NCBI GenBank assembly: GCA_016584495.1 | Contig: WAID01000007.1 | Coordinates: 3,768,001 to 3,832,000 of the forward strand | Direction of reading: 5' to 3' | DNA from: Celoporthe dispersa | Taxonomy: Eukaryota; Ascomycota; Sordariomycetes; Diaporthales; Cryphonectriaceae | DNA length: 64,000 nt | Shown: positions 12,243 to 23,418 of the stretch, piece by piece | How positions within the stretch are numbered: position 1 is the stretch's first letter | Layout of the letters: the number at the start of each line of letters is the position of its first letter | The notes under the pieces: generated by a model | Database searches by the model: none | What the model was told of the DNA's origin: nothing | What the model saw: the letters and a program-made list of their open reading frames with translations, nothing else | Made by a program: the position numbers and the translations under genes

Positions 12243-13834
12243 CTATTCCTGCTCCACAGCACTAAACATAAAAAACACGGCTGGCTTGATAACTCCTATA
12301 ATACATGGTACTAAGCAGCAAGGGGGCCGGCGCGTCAGGGACACGACCAGATGTCCTCCTCCTCCCCCCCTGATGCTCCGCCACCACTCGCTCTGCCGCA
12401 CGAGCTCCCCCTCCTCACCACCAAGGAGCACCCAGTACTTCCTCAGGAACCAGGGCTTGGCCTGCCAGCTCCTCGAGTCCCACGGCGTGCCCGAGGACGC
12501 CTTGCCCGTGGCACAGTCGAGGTCCTTCCTGCCCGCGCCGGCCCCTCCCCAGCAGATGAGGCCCGACAGCATATCCACACAGAATAGGTCCTCGTCAAAC
12601 GGGGCCACGTTCAGCAGCATGTTCTTCCTGACGGTGGGAAAGGGGAGGACGTCGACGGCAGGGTGGTGCGGGTGGGTGATCTGCTCCCTGATGGGCCGCA
12701 GGTCTGGCTTGAGCGTGCGGAAGATATTCTGCACCGTGCGGATCATGGGGCCGTCCGAGGTCCCAGAGGGCGCTGGCGACGAGGGCTCGCCGTCCTGGAT
12801 GAGGTTGCGGCCCAGGCCTGGGCGATAAAAGGGCGACAGGCTGTCATCCTCGCAGAACATGGGCTCTGATATGCCCACGTGCAGGCAGTTGGACCATATG
12901 GCGGTCAGGGGTGCACATGAGCTCCACGCGGATGTGGTTGGCATAGGGATCGGCTGGGAGGGGCGTGCCTCCGACCCTCAGGATCTGGACGCCCCTGCCG
13001 GAGCCGGGCTGTCTCGTCTGCACCTCAACGTGCTGCGCGGGACACCCGCAGCTGACGAAGCTCTTGTACCAGGAGTCTTTGTGCTTCGCCCAGTGGTAGT
13101 TTTGATATATCTGCTGGGAGGGGTTGAAGAAGGCTCTAAAGTCCATGTCCCAGAGGGCAAGATCCGAAGATGGCCCTGCTGCTGCTGTTGTTTCGGTTAT
13201 TGTTGCTGCTGCGGCCGTGTCATCTGGTGGTGTGGACGAAGACGACGACGACGACGATGACGACGACGACAACGAAGCCGATGCTGCTTCTCCTCCCCCT
13301 TCAAACGGAGAGAGAAAACCCGCCATCGCGGCTGCTGGCTCCCCCCTCCCCCAGGGCCTCAACAGTAGGGCTACAGTCCAGGGTGATCCAGTCCTGCAGT
13401 ACCACATCAGGCGGCGTGGTCTGAGGGGTGATGGGGGCCCCGGCCACAAGCTGGGCCAGCTCTACACCGTCACTCGCGGGCTCTGGTGCTGGCGAGCCCG
13501 TCTGCTGCTGCCTGCCCTGGGCCACCGATGCTGCCAGCGTCTCGAGGTCATCGAGGCGCTTCCGCAACTTTTCGCCTTGAGAGCGCGGTGGAACTCGATT
13601 AGCATATCTACAACAGAGAAACAAAATAAAAAGTAACCTGTGTCTTATGAAAGAAAAAAGGATGGCAAACTCACGATATTTCTTCTGGGCTTGGATGTTC
13701 TGTAGTCTTCTCTTCTCCGGATCCCGGCGGACCGGCTTCCGCTTCGCTTGCACCCCACTGTTGTTGGACCCCTTGACGCCCGCCTGAGGGGCCATCTTTG
13801 CTGTTGCTGTCACTTCTGCTTGCGCTGGATCCAT
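12243..13834 (-). CDS. bZIP transcription factor with DUF3425-type C-terminal domain; two apparent frameshifts
   Basis: Nuclear DNA-binding regulator. The basic region RRDPEKRRLQNIQAQKKYR runs across a 99-nt intron (13576-13674, GTGAGT donor, TCAAG acceptor) straight into the zipper start EKLRKRLDDLETLAASV, the pattern of fungal bZIP-DUF3425 proteins. The middle is Ser/Asp-rich (TCG repeats near 13240-13280). The C-terminal half (LALWDMDFRAFFN, WSNCLHVGISEPMF, DDSLSPFYRP) is typical of the DUF3425 helical domain. The frame is broken twice, in the C-rich tract 13341-13352 and at the four-G run 12908-12911. Skipping one base at each restores a 496-residue protein. Either both are sequencing errors or the gene is decaying. 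The extreme C-terminus after the last Trp-rich segment is low-complexity and its true stop is less certain. Confidence 0.78.
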
Positions 13835-14426
13835 AGCGTTTCCTCGTGCTGCTCCTGCTGCTGCTGCTCCTTGGGAGATGAAGACGGGGGGGAAATGGCT
13901 TACTTGAGCGTAGCTGGGAAGGGTGGGGGAGCAGAAAGGACAGAGGAGAGAGGGGGTTCTGCTGGCGGTGGGAAGCTGAGGCCAGGTCGAAATGGCTGAT
14001 GTGAGCCACGGCAGGCCATCGGAGGGGAAAAACTACCCGCGTGTGGTGCGGGCTCGGGGGTTCGGCGACTCCGGGTCAGCTCTAGGCAGAGAGTGTGCCT
14101 CACGCATGATTAGTCTGCTCACCACAGGCGCTCACTGTTGCTCGGCAGCTCATTCTCTCTCCCCCGGCTGAGATCCAGGCAGCCGTAATAGCTCTTTCGG
14201 GCTGAGGTTATGTCGTGGAAATGATCCGCAAAAACGGAGCCACGTGGGTTTATGAAGCGTTGAGCGTCACCAGCGAGTTCATATTATATAGCCGTGATCT
14301 ATAATGATGGGTCACTTTTTTATTTTTGGTTCTACAGGGCCCTCGCGTTGAACAATTTGGGACGTCTTACAGTTTCTACGCCACCAAACACAACAAGACA
14401 GTATATCTATACGTTCATATATCTCA
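13835..14426. other. Intergenic: bZIP upstream region
   Basis: This is GC-rich sequence upstream of the bZIP start that also contains the 3' region of the GH30 gene. Short open frames on both strands look like shadows of low-complexity sequence. No feature is supported. Confidence 0.5.
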
Positions 14427-15872
14427 TCAGATCTTCACGTTCGCCACCTCGAATGTCTGCACCTCGTTCGTCTCGAAATACGACCAGAAAATAGTCCCGT
14501 CCTGCACGGTATCAGCCGGCGTGGACACATACTGGTCACCGCTCCCAATCTCGGTGCTCCACCTCGGGATGGCCTGGCCGTCCGTGCCGGGCGTCGAGAA
14601 GCCCGACAGCTCAAAGTTGAGGTACTGCGCAGCGCCCCAGTTGACCGCCACGATGACCAGCGTCGACGTGTCCGCGTCATACGCCGCGACGACGTGATCC
14701 GAGCCGCCGTCCAGGATGCGCATGCCCTCCCGGATGTGCCGCGAGAACTGCGCTAGGCAAAAGTACTTTTGGCTCGCGGCGCCCAGCGTCAGGTCGTCGT
14801 TGTCGCCGTCAATCAGCCCCCACCCGCTCTCGTCGACGGCCTGCCAGTACACCCAGCCCGTCGGGTGCAGCCAGCGGAGGTCCAGGATCAGGTTGCTCAC
14901 CAGGCTCTCGCCCGTGGCGTCGCTGTCGCCGTACTCGCTGTTCCATAGGGGGAGGCCCGCCGCCGAGGCGAGGTCATACAGCCCGTCCCGGCTGCCGTCG
15001 GCGTACTCGTAGCCGTGGACGTTGATGCGGCCCAGGTCGCCCAGGGCTGTGGAGCCGAGGCCGTCGAGCGTCGTGATGGCCTCGTCATATGTATCCTCGT
15101 CCGAGGCGGAGACGATGGCGGAGGACAGGCCCAGCGCGTCCAGCGCGGAGCGCAGCGACTCGACGACGGCGGCTTGCGTGGACACGTCGAAGTGGCACCC
15201 CTCCTGGGTGCCCGTCGTGCCGACCCACCAGTCGGCAGAGGGCTCGTTGAAGGGCTCGACGCTCTCAAAGGTGACGCCCCAGTTGTCCCTGGCGTACAGT
15301 GCGATCTCTGCCAGGTAGTGCGTGTGGTTGTCGTAGTTCCAGCTCTGCAGGTTGTCGCTGGAGCCGTCGTCCGAGCCCGACGGGTTCTTGTTGTACAGCA
15401 TCCACCACATGGGCGAGTTGCTGAACAGCTCGATGTGGTTGGCGCCGTTGGCCACGGCCTTGGCCAGCATCGACCTCTGGCTCGCGTCGACGTCCCAGTG
15501 CCAGCTGGTCGAGGTCGGGTCGCCCGAGGCCCAGTCCCACCAGTACCCGTCCATCTGTCGAGATGGGATCATGTCCGGGGACTCGACCATGGAGTAGCCG
15601 TCGTAGGTGTTGTTGCTGCACGCCCCTGCGTTGTAGCGAGCAATGTTGAAACCCAGCCCGGGAAGACTGACCGAGCCATAGATCGTCGAGTCCAGGCTGA
15701 AGAAGATGTCGGCCAGGTCGTCGCGGGTCCCAAAGGCTTTGGCCCACCAGGCGAGGGAGACGCCCCATCCTTCCCAGGTGCCCCAGTCGGACGTGGCATT
15801 GATGGTCCATGTCTCGTCGGCTGCGACCACAGCCGCCAGGGCAGCGGTGGTGAACAAGATCCTGCGCAGCAT
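14427..15872 (-). CDS. Secreted endo-beta-1,6-galactanase (GH30 family)
   Basis: Extracellular glycoside hydrolase of family 30, fungal endo-beta-1,6-galactanase type, expected to cut beta-1,6-galactan side chains of arabinogalactan proteins. Intronless, 481 residues. The ATG at 15872 is preferred because it begins a clean signal peptide (MLRRILFTTAALAAVVAA); the open frame upstream of it has no ATG. Seen: WEGWGVSLAWWAKAFG at the N-terminus of the barrel, NSPMWWML, acid/base Glu in VEPFNEP, nucleophile Glu in WNSEYGD, and GWVYWQAVD. The C-terminal ~100 residues form the beta-sandwich usual in GH30. Length and catalytic residues are intact. It is divergent from the aldehyde dehydrogenase gene across a 1.5-kb intergenic region. 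Confidence 0.93.
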   Translation of the reverse strand: MLRRILFTTAALAAVVAADETWTINATSDWGTWEGWGVSLAWWAKAFGTRDDLADIFFSLDSTIYGSVSLPGLGFNIARYNAGACSNNTYDGYSMVESPDMIPSRQMDGYWWDWASGDPTSTSWHWDVDASQRSMLAKAVANGANHIELFSNSPMWWMLYNKNPSGSDDGSSDNLQSWNYDNHTHYLAEIALYARDNWGVTFESVEPFNEPSADWWVGTTGTQEGCHFDVSTQAAVVESLRSALDALGLSSAIVSASDEDTYDEAITTLDGLGSTALGDLGRINVHGYEYADGSRDGLYDLASAAGLPLWNSEYGDSDATGESLVSNLILDLRWLHPTGWVYWQAVDESGWGLIDGDNDDLTLGAASQKYFCLAQFSRHIREGMRILDGGSDHVVAAYDADTSTLVIVAVNWGAAQYLNFELSGFSTPGTDGQAIPRWSTEIGSGDQYVSTPADTVQDGTIFWSYFETNEVQTFEVANVKI

Positions 15873-17396
15873 GGTCACATGCGATGGATGTCTCGCAGTG
15901 AGCAGTTGGACGGTCGGCGAGAATAATTACACCCAGCAGTCCTCACCAGGCCTTGAGGAGATATCTGTGGGCTGCAGAGTAAGCAACAATGTCTATTATA
16001 ATTACTATTGAAACTGGCAGCCCTTGATTGTAATAGGGCAGAGACCAGAGCAGTAATTCCTCGTGACAAGAAGCGTTGCCTTCGGCTCCGGCTCCCCGAG
16101 GTCACGCTCGGGGGGGGGGGGGCTTCCGAGCTGCTCCATACGTCTTGGACCCGGCTGTGACCTCTCCGCCGGTTGCTTCTTTGAGCCTGTTGGGGTTCTT
16201 CGTTCCGTATGGCATTTGCGGGCGGGCGGGATCGTGGAGAAAATGCAAAAAAGCAAACAACCCTCCCAATTCAACGGCACGTGCCCACGATGACCTGCCC
16301 ATGTGCATGCGTGCCGAGACGGAGTGACCATGTCCATCCAGTGAATTAGCTGTGGTGCTCCTGGCCTGCAACTTCACCGCTACAGCGCCTCGGCTGTGCT
16401 CAGATCTGTCTCTGGCCCTGCAGATCTTATAAGTTGATTATGGTCAACTGTAGAAAGCAATTGAGCAGCTGGTCACATCGGAATACGCTGTGGTCATCTG
16501 GTCGTGCCTGGTCTGTTATAACCAAGAGATATTACTCTAAGTAGCCGTGGACATACTCAAGAAAAAGCTGGCACAATTTCAGCCCTTGTCGAAGCCTAGG
16601 GTGTACATCTGCGCGGTCTGGAATAGGGACCAAGATCTCAGCCCGGAGCCTGTCTTGTAGTATCCGATTCTGATCTCCATGGATAGATAGAGCAATGGGA
16701 TATTTCTCTAACCAACACCATTTGGAAATTAGTGTATTTTTACCATGACCTTAAGGCCGCATGGTACAGTTGATACTTGAACCCAATGCACTAAAGATAA
16801 GCCACAACCTGAACAAGAGCAAGATTAAAAAAGAAAATAGATTAGAAAAGAAAAGAAAGAAAAAGAAAAGAAAAGGAAAAGGAAAAAAATAAGAAATAAG
16901 AAATAAAATAAAAAACAAAAGACCCTGGAATCATGATTGACTTGGTAGGCTGGCTCTCGAGGTTGTTCTCAAGTAGCCTATATGGCGATGCTCGATCGGC
17001 TATTAATCATTTCATATTATCAAGAAATAAATAGTGTACTAACAGTCTCTACGCCGCCCACAACCTCCTCTTCTCCTTATACACACACCCGCTGGAGACA
17101 ATCTAAAATACCTATTGGCCATCTGTTTGGCTCTAGCTGTAGGTCAGCCTCGATAGAACAAGGCGCCTCCTATTAATCGTCAGCGGCACCCTGATATTTA
17201 CCGAGACATTTCCCTCGCCAATCACCCGAACCCCGCCGTAGACATATCATCATCATCATCGATCGTCATCATCAAACATCGATAATCAATGGACAAGAAG
17301 AATGCCTGAGCTTTTGATCTGCACCGATTAATCCAGGCCCTGCAGGCACTCTTGCAACAAGACTCTTTTTATACTCTGAACCCGGCCGCAGACAAG
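15873..17396. other. Divergent promoter region between GH30 and aldehyde dehydrogenase genes
   Basis: This 1.5-kb region lies between two divergently transcribed genes. It contains a 12-nt G run near 16110-16121, a long A-rich tract (16825-16920) of repeated GAAAA units, and ATC/ATCATC repeats near 17245-17275 just ahead of the aldehyde dehydrogenase leader. No coding frame is supported. Shared regulation of the two flanking genes is possible but not shown. Confidence 0.6.
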
Positions 17397-18970
17397 ATGG
17401 AACTCCCGTTCGAGCTCAAGGACAAGGACCTCTTCCGGCCGCACTGCTTCGTCCACGGCAGATGGTCCACGCCCAAGTCCGACAAGCGCTTCAGCGTAGA
17501 AGACCCGGGCACGGGAAAAGTATGGACCACCTGCGCCGACAGCCAGGCCGAAGACGTCGACGGGGCCGTCCAGTCCGCCCAGGACGCCTTCCTCGCCTAC
17601 TCCAGGTACACGCCCCGCCGCCGCGCCCAGCTCCTGATGGCGTGGCACCAGCTCATCCTCGCCGCCCGCGACGACCTCGCCCGCATCCTGGTCTACGAGA
17701 CGGGGAAGCCCCTGGCCGAGGCGCAGGGGGAGCTGGACTACTCGACGGGCTTCACGTGGTGGTTCGCAGGCGAGGCGGAGCGCATCCAGGGCAGCCTGTA
17801 CAGCCCTGCCGCCCCGGGCCGCCGCGTGCTGGTCGTCAAGCAGCCCCTCGGCGTGGCAGCGGCGCTGTGTCCGTGGAACTTCCCCATCGCCATGGTCCTG
17901 CGCAAGGCCGGGGCCGCGCTGGCTGCCGGCTGCACCATGGTGGTCAAGCCGAGCCCCGAGACGCCCATCACGACGCTCTGCCTCGCGAACCTGGCCGTGC
18001 GGGCGGGGTTCCCGCCTGGCGCGCTGAACGTGCTGACCACGAGCCTGGAGAACACGCCGCCCGTGGCCGAGGCGCTGTGTCTGCACCCGCTGGTCAAGAA
18101 GGTCACCTTCACCGGGTCGACGAGGGTGGGCAAGATCATCTCGGGCCTGTGCGCGCGGAACCTGAAGAAGGTGACGCTGGAGCTGGGCGGGAACTGCCCC
18201 TTTGTGGTGTTTGACGACGCCGACCTCGAGCAGGCCCTCGGCCAGCTCATGGCGCTCAAGTGGCGGCACGCGGGCCAGGCGTGCATCTCGGCCAACAGGG
18301 TGTATGTCCAGGCCGGGGTGCACGACAGGTTCGTGGAGATGCTGGCTGCGGAGACGAAGCAGCTCAGGGTCGGACACGGCATCGAGGAGGGCACGACGAT
18401 GGGGCCCGTGACGACGCCCAGGGGCCTGGACAAGGCAGAGCACCTGCACCAGGATGCCGTGGCCAAGGGCGCCAAGGTCGTCATGGGCACAGGCAGGCGG
18501 GTGGAGGGCGGGGCGACGGGCTATTTCATGGCGCCCACGATCCTCACGGGCGTCACGGACGAGATGGAGCTGGCCCGGGAGGAGATGTTTGCGCCTGTCC
18601 TGGGCGTGTTCAAGTTCGACACCGAAGATGACGCGGTCCGCAAGGCCAACGACACGAGCATGGGGCTGGCGAGCTATGTGTTTACCAAGAATGTCGACCG
18701 CCTCTGGAGGATGTTCGAGAGGCTGGAGGCTGGCATGATCGGCCTGGTGAGTGGACGAGAGGATGACATGACGAGCCCGCCTGCCGCGCTGGATCGTTCA
18801 CAGAAGCTGACACACGAGGCCAACAGAACACTGGGAACCAGTCCGCGGCCGAGTCCCCGTTTGGCGGCATCAAAGAGAGCGGTCTCGGAAAGGAAAGCGG
18901 CAAGGATGTTGCTGTGAATGAATACCTGATTTCCAAGACTGGGACCCTGACGCTTCAGGACCACTACTGA
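17397..18970 (+). CDS. NAD(P)-dependent succinate-semialdehyde dehydrogenase-type aldehyde dehydrogenase
   Basis: Oxidises an aldehyde to the acid; family features point to succinate semialdehyde (GABA shunt) as the likely substrate. Two exons (17397-18746, 18827-18970) with an 80-nt intron give 497 residues. Seen: PWNFPIAMVLRK at the cofactor entrance, FTGSTRVGK, the catalytic-Glu segment LELGGNCPFVVFDDADLEQA, the catalytic Cys in GQACISANRVYVQ, and SPFGGIKESGLGKESG at the C-terminus. The SANRVYVQ context is characteristic of SSADH rather than general ALDH. The ATG at 17397 is the first ATG in frame and begins right before the conserved N-terminus. The product is probably cytosolic, since no obvious presequence is present. 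GC content is high and similar to the neighbours. Confidence 0.9.
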
Positions 18971-19462
18971 TCCGCACTAGAGGATGTCGTCTTCTCACCT
19001 GGTCGGTCGGGCGAGTAGTTGTGGTCTACGATGTTGTGGGAGGCTGCTGAACCTGGAGGAGCCAAACGGAGGAGGGACGGAAGATTGATCAACCATATGA
19101 CTCCTTTGCTGGAGGTTCATGTTCGCTATTTACAACTTCGGAATGCTTATCTTCACACTTTGATGAGATCCTAGCCCGTGTCCTAAGTGCCCCCGCCATC
19201 TATGCCTGTAAACATGTCTTCTGTCGTCCATGTCATGATAAATAAACCGCAAACTGCCATTTACATCCTTGGTCGCTGTCATGTACATCCATGTTTCGTC
19301 TCGGTAGACACCGTGTAGGTCTGCCGTGATTGATCTGTATGGGCAGAGAAGGCCTGACGGGTCTGATCCGGTCTCGTCCTACGAAGTCCTGCTGTCCCAC
19401 CTTTAATTTGGACGTCAGCAGGCTCCATGAGGAACAGAACTGCACAACAGGGCACTGGTTAC
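18971..19462. other. Convergent 3' intergenic region
   Basis: This lies between the stops of the aldehyde dehydrogenase (+) and the carrier protein (-) and presumably holds both 3' UTRs. The carrier stop codon overlaps a donor-like GTGAGT, so a short extra 3' exon reaching into this region cannot be ruled out. Confidence 0.55.
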
Positions 19463-21110
19463 TCACAGGTCGAGGAAGAGCTTCCAGAGGATGGAGAACA
19501 GGATGCCCTGCAGCCCATTGGCAATAATGCGCGTCTTGAGGCCGCGACCAAACAAGCCCAAGATACCGTCCTGCAGGACAACGAGCCGGGCGGCCTCGGC
19601 TGTAGCGCACACACAAAGGTGGCACAGAAACAGGGTCAGCAACACGTCACATCACATTATGCCACGTATCTTGGATGTCTCTCTCCCTCTCTCCCTCCCT
19701 CTCTCTCTTTTCTCTTTGGCGGTGCTACAGGGCAAGGCAAGGAGAGGACTTACTGTATGAGACCTTGGTGTCGTTCACCTGACGGTATGTCTTAATCACC
19801 CGCAGCGAGTTCGAGACAGAGTCGGACACGATCGAGGCGCAGAAGCCGATAAGGGCGAGGCGGGCCAGCCAGACGATGAGAGGGTGCTTCGGCGGCTCCG
19901 CGATGGCCTCTGACAGGAAGTTGTACTGTCGTTTGTGATGATTCGCCAGCTTGTTAACCCCCCTCCAGCTAGTCTAAGAAGGAAAGAAGAGAAGAGAAAA
20001 AAAGTAGAAAGAAAGAAAAAGAAGAAAAAAAAAGGATCAGTACAGAACTAGACTCACCGTTGCGAACCAAGGATAATGTCCGACAAATGTGGCCGCCGCG
20101 GTGGCAAAGGCACCCCACCACAGGCTACCGATACCGTTCTCCTTGACACGCCTCCTGAGGAGGGCTGTGCCGCGTGCACCCTGGGCCTGCATGGTGGTCT
20201 TCATGGTGTCGATCGGGGTGAGGATCATGCGGAAGGCGGCGGCGCTTTGATCATGTCTCAAGGGTCAGCCAAGCCGTATTCTCGTCATCTGTACCTCTCT
20301 CTCTCTCGCTCTCTCTTTCACACATAAAAGATGCTCTTGTTATTGTTGTTGTTGTCTTACCACAGGGAGGCAAAGATGGTCTGGATGACCGTTGGCAGCT
20401 GGCGGAGATAGCCATTGGACTGGAGCAGGGCCAGAATCCCAGCATTGGCGGCGGTGTCGCCGAATCTTGAGACGGGGCCTTGGATGAGGGCCCAGCCCGT
20501 GCCCTGGTAGAAGCGGCGGATGCCTCCCTCTGCGTACAGAGTCTTGGTGGCTGTGGTAAGAGAGGTGCCATGGCGGTACTGGTAGTTCATGATTGTACGG
20601 ATCCACTGGTGAGAGCGGGGAGGGCTCGGTCAGGACAGGAAGACATTGAAAAGGCTGCAAGGGTGTGAGGCATTGTGCATAATTACCATCAACAGGAGGA
20701 CTTGCAGCAGCATCGCGGCAGCACCGCTCAGGCCACCACCAAGCGCCTTCATCAGAGCGCCTGTCAGGTCAAACTGTGTGCAGCCATATCAGCATCATAT
20801 TACCCCAGGATAGCAGGCCCTGAATTTCACGTCGCCAGACGTGTTTGTACCTCACGTCGACATCCTTCGCGTCCACCCAGCCCTTGATGAAGACGGCGAG
20901 TACCAGGGCCGCCACCAGGGCCCACAAGATCCGCCAGAACCACCAGCTCCTGGTGCGCCGGGTCTCGCTCTGCGGGGGCTCGAGCAGGGCAGCCTCCTGG
21001 TGCTCGTCGCGGCCCTCGTCGGCCTGTGATGCGAGGAGCGGCGTCTCTTCCGTGTCCGGAGGTGGCGTCTCGGGCGGTGTTTCCGCGCCGGCTGCTGCTG
21101 CGGGAGACAT
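19463..21110 (-). CDS. Mitochondrial carrier family-like protein
   Basis: Predicted inner-membrane carrier (SLC25-like) with an unusual N-terminal part. Six exons (21110-20856, 20773-20687, 20605-20361, 20244-20058, 19925-19754, 19599-19463) give 360 residues with all phases consistent. The first ~45 residues are acidic and Pro/Glu-rich, then Arg-rich (SETRRTR), followed by a hydrophobic helix (WWFWRILWALVAALVLAVFI). Carrier signatures appear later: RFYQGTGWALIQGPVSRFGD, the PIDTMKT matrix motif, LWWGAFATAAATFVGHYPWF, and GLFGRGLKTRIIANGLQG near the end. Only the second repeat has a clear Px[DE]xx[KR]; the others are degenerate, so the transported substrate, or whether it transports at all, is open. 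Some fungal paralogues of this type are annotated only as carrier-domain proteins. Divergent from the SDR gene. Confidence 0.82.
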
Positions 21111-22275
21111 GGTCCAAAAAGAGGTGGTTTTCAAGAACAGAGAAACAAGAGAAAAGAAAGAGAGAAAGATCAAATCTTGTTTCGAATACTCTAATCTCTG
21201 TCGTGCTCCTTTTCTTCTTCTTCTTCTTCTTTTCTCTCTTTCTATTTCAAATCCAAGGTTGTAGTCTTCTTGTGTCAAAGAAGAATCAGTGTCCTCGTTC
21301 CGGCATCAAAACCTTAATCAAGACCGTGTTTCGCAGCGAGCGCTTAGAAATCCACTCCATCGCCTAGCAGTGAATGCCAATGATTGCTTTTGCCGGGCAA
21401 CCGGGCTGCGTAATCTCTGGCGTGTTGGGTCTCGTTACTTATCTCCGCGCCGTTTCCGAGGTCTCCTTGACTGCGCTGGCTGGCACACACACCTTCCACT
21501 GCCTCCACGCGCTCGCCATTCTCTGCTGGGGTGACGCGAGTCTCCCAAGATGTCATAGTCATCATCTGCTTGAGGCATGCATATCTGCGCCTGTCTGTGT
21601 AAATTGCATGTCAAGTAAGCAATTAGTCGCTTGTTTGCATGACGCTTCTTTTGAGAACTTAGTTGCATAAAATTGGTCTGGTTGCACCGCTGCTGCGAGG
21701 CCGTTCTCAAGTAAACGGTCGATCAGATCGAAAGGCATAGGACAGGAATAGAAGCGAGAGCCTGATCAGAGTTCAGCTTTCTCAATGAAGAACAATATTT
21801 CGAGTGTCATTTGTATCAAGAAAACACGTATTATTAGAAGGGTGGCATTCAGGCCTCATCATCATCAAATATTCGAGGCTTGGGCACAAGCAGCCAGTAT
21901 TCAATTAGAAAAAAAAAATTCATTGACGAGACAAAAGTTCCCAGACTGCCTCTCAGGCTGCGAGCCGAACCCACGCTGCTCCTATTTCCCCTCCAAACAA
22001 ATAAATTAACCGACGAGATGTGCCTATAAATCTTTTTTTGTTTGTGTGTGTTTGGTTTTCGGTGGACATTGTCTCGAGGCCACTCTTCATATGCCGATCT
22101 GGCGTGCGGGGTTGGTATTAGCCCTCGTATCTTGTTCGACCAGTGGCCACTTTTATACCATCACCGCATACCTCTTTATTTCATCATTCTCTCTCTCTCT
22201 CTCTCTCTCTTATTGTAGACATAGTTTCATGGTCAACCACTACCCGTGACAACAACTCCACCATCATCCCGAACA
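21111..22275. promoter_or_regulatory. Divergent intergenic region between carrier and SDR genes
   Basis: This 1.2-kb region probably contains the promoters of both flanking genes. The carrier side is rich in CTT repeats (21208-21245). The SDR side carries a perfect (CT)n tract at 22189-22210 about 65 nt before the start codon, a common feature of fungal leaders. No coding frame is supported. Confidence 0.5.
22189..22210 (+). repeat. (CT)n tract in SDR leader
   Basis: An uninterrupted CT dinucleotide run lies just upstream of the SDR start codon. Pyrimidine tracts are frequent in fungal core promoters and leaders. Any functional role here is inferred. Confidence 0.8.
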
Positions 22276-23313
22276 ATGTCTGGCCGTCTCGAGGGCAAAG
22301 TCGCCATCGTCACCGGCGCGGCCTCGGGCTTCGGCCGCGGCATCGCCACCAAGTTCATCCGCGAGGGCGCCAGGGTCATCGTGGCCGACCTGTCGGTAGA
22401 GAGCGGAGAGGCCGTCGCCAGCGAGCTCGGCTCCGCAGCCGTCTTCCAGCGAGGCGACGTGACCCGGAGGGAGGACTGGCAGTCGCTGCTCAAGACCGCC
22501 ACCGAGAAATTGGGCGGCCTGGACATCGTCGTCAACAACGCCGGGGTGACGTATCCCAACAAGCCGACCGAGTCTGTGACGGAGGAGGACTTTGATCTCT
22601 GTTTTAATGTCAACGTCAAGGCCATCTGGCTGTCTACTAATGTGATCCTGCCTTACTTCCTCGAGAGTGGCAGGCCTGGGTGTTTCATCAACGTGGCGTC
22701 TACGGCTGGCGTACGGCCTCGGCCTGGGCTGGCTTGGTATAATGCATCCAAGGCGGCTGTCATCAATGCGAGTGCGTACTGCGTCCTGCTAGGGTCGGAT
22801 GTCACTACACAGATCAAATCCATCACAGGAACAAGCATGTGCTGATCCCTCCGTCCTGACAATCAATAGCAAAGTCGATGGCCGTCGAGTACGGGCCCAG
22901 GCAGATCCGATTCAACTCGGTGGCCCCGGTCTTTGGAAGTGGCACTGGACTGTGAGGACTCCTGTTGATGCAGCATCGCCTGTAGCAGAGAATGTTGTTC
23001 CCTTGCTGGGTCTTGTTTGTTCTGACCTCGTCTCTAGGTCACACAAGTTCCTGGGCAAGCCAGACACTGAGGAGAACAGAGCCGGGTTCGTCGCTACTGT
23101 GCCCCTCGGCCGCGGGTCGACGCCGGCTGATGTGGCCAACGGGTGTTGCTATCTCGCCAGCGACGAGGCTGCATTCATCACGGGCGTGAATCTCGAGGTG
23201 GGTGAGGTCTCTCTTCTTGCGTATACCTGCTTACCAACCCCCTCCTCTTTCCTGTCGAACGCCGCTTATAAGAGTACAATTATTGTCAGGTCGATGGTGG
23301 TCGCTGTATCTGA
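22276..23313 (+). CDS. Short-chain dehydrogenase/reductase (classical SDR, glucose dehydrogenase-like)
   Basis: NAD(P)-dependent oxidoreductase of about the standard SDR length. Four exons (22276-22771, 22870-22951, 23038-23197, 23290-23313) give 253 residues with matching phases. Seen: cofactor motif VTGAASGFGRGIA, acidic VADLS after the second strand (favouring NAD), NNAGV, catalytic Ser in INVASTAG, and YNASK. The second exon supplies KSMAVEYGP, RFNSVAP and the third ends in ASDEAAFITGVNLEV, with the final eight codons VDGGRCI-stop on a tiny last exon. The substrate is unknown; best matches by memory of family pattern are 3-oxoacyl-ACP reductase or glucose dehydrogenase-like fungal SDRs. 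It may be part of secondary or sugar metabolism, but no cluster evidence exists. Confidence 0.9.
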
Positions 23314-23418
23314 GCCCCGAGGGTAACAGCCAGTCACGCATGTTTGAGTACTCAAAAAGTCTTCAGGAGGACAAGACAGACTGTCCGCTAAGCGGGTTGT
23401 GCCTGCAAGTAAACTTAA

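Noticed and set aside
17328..18449. 373-residue minus-strand frame over the aldehyde dehydrogenase
   Set aside because: Antisense shadow; the plus-strand frame has all catalytic motifs.
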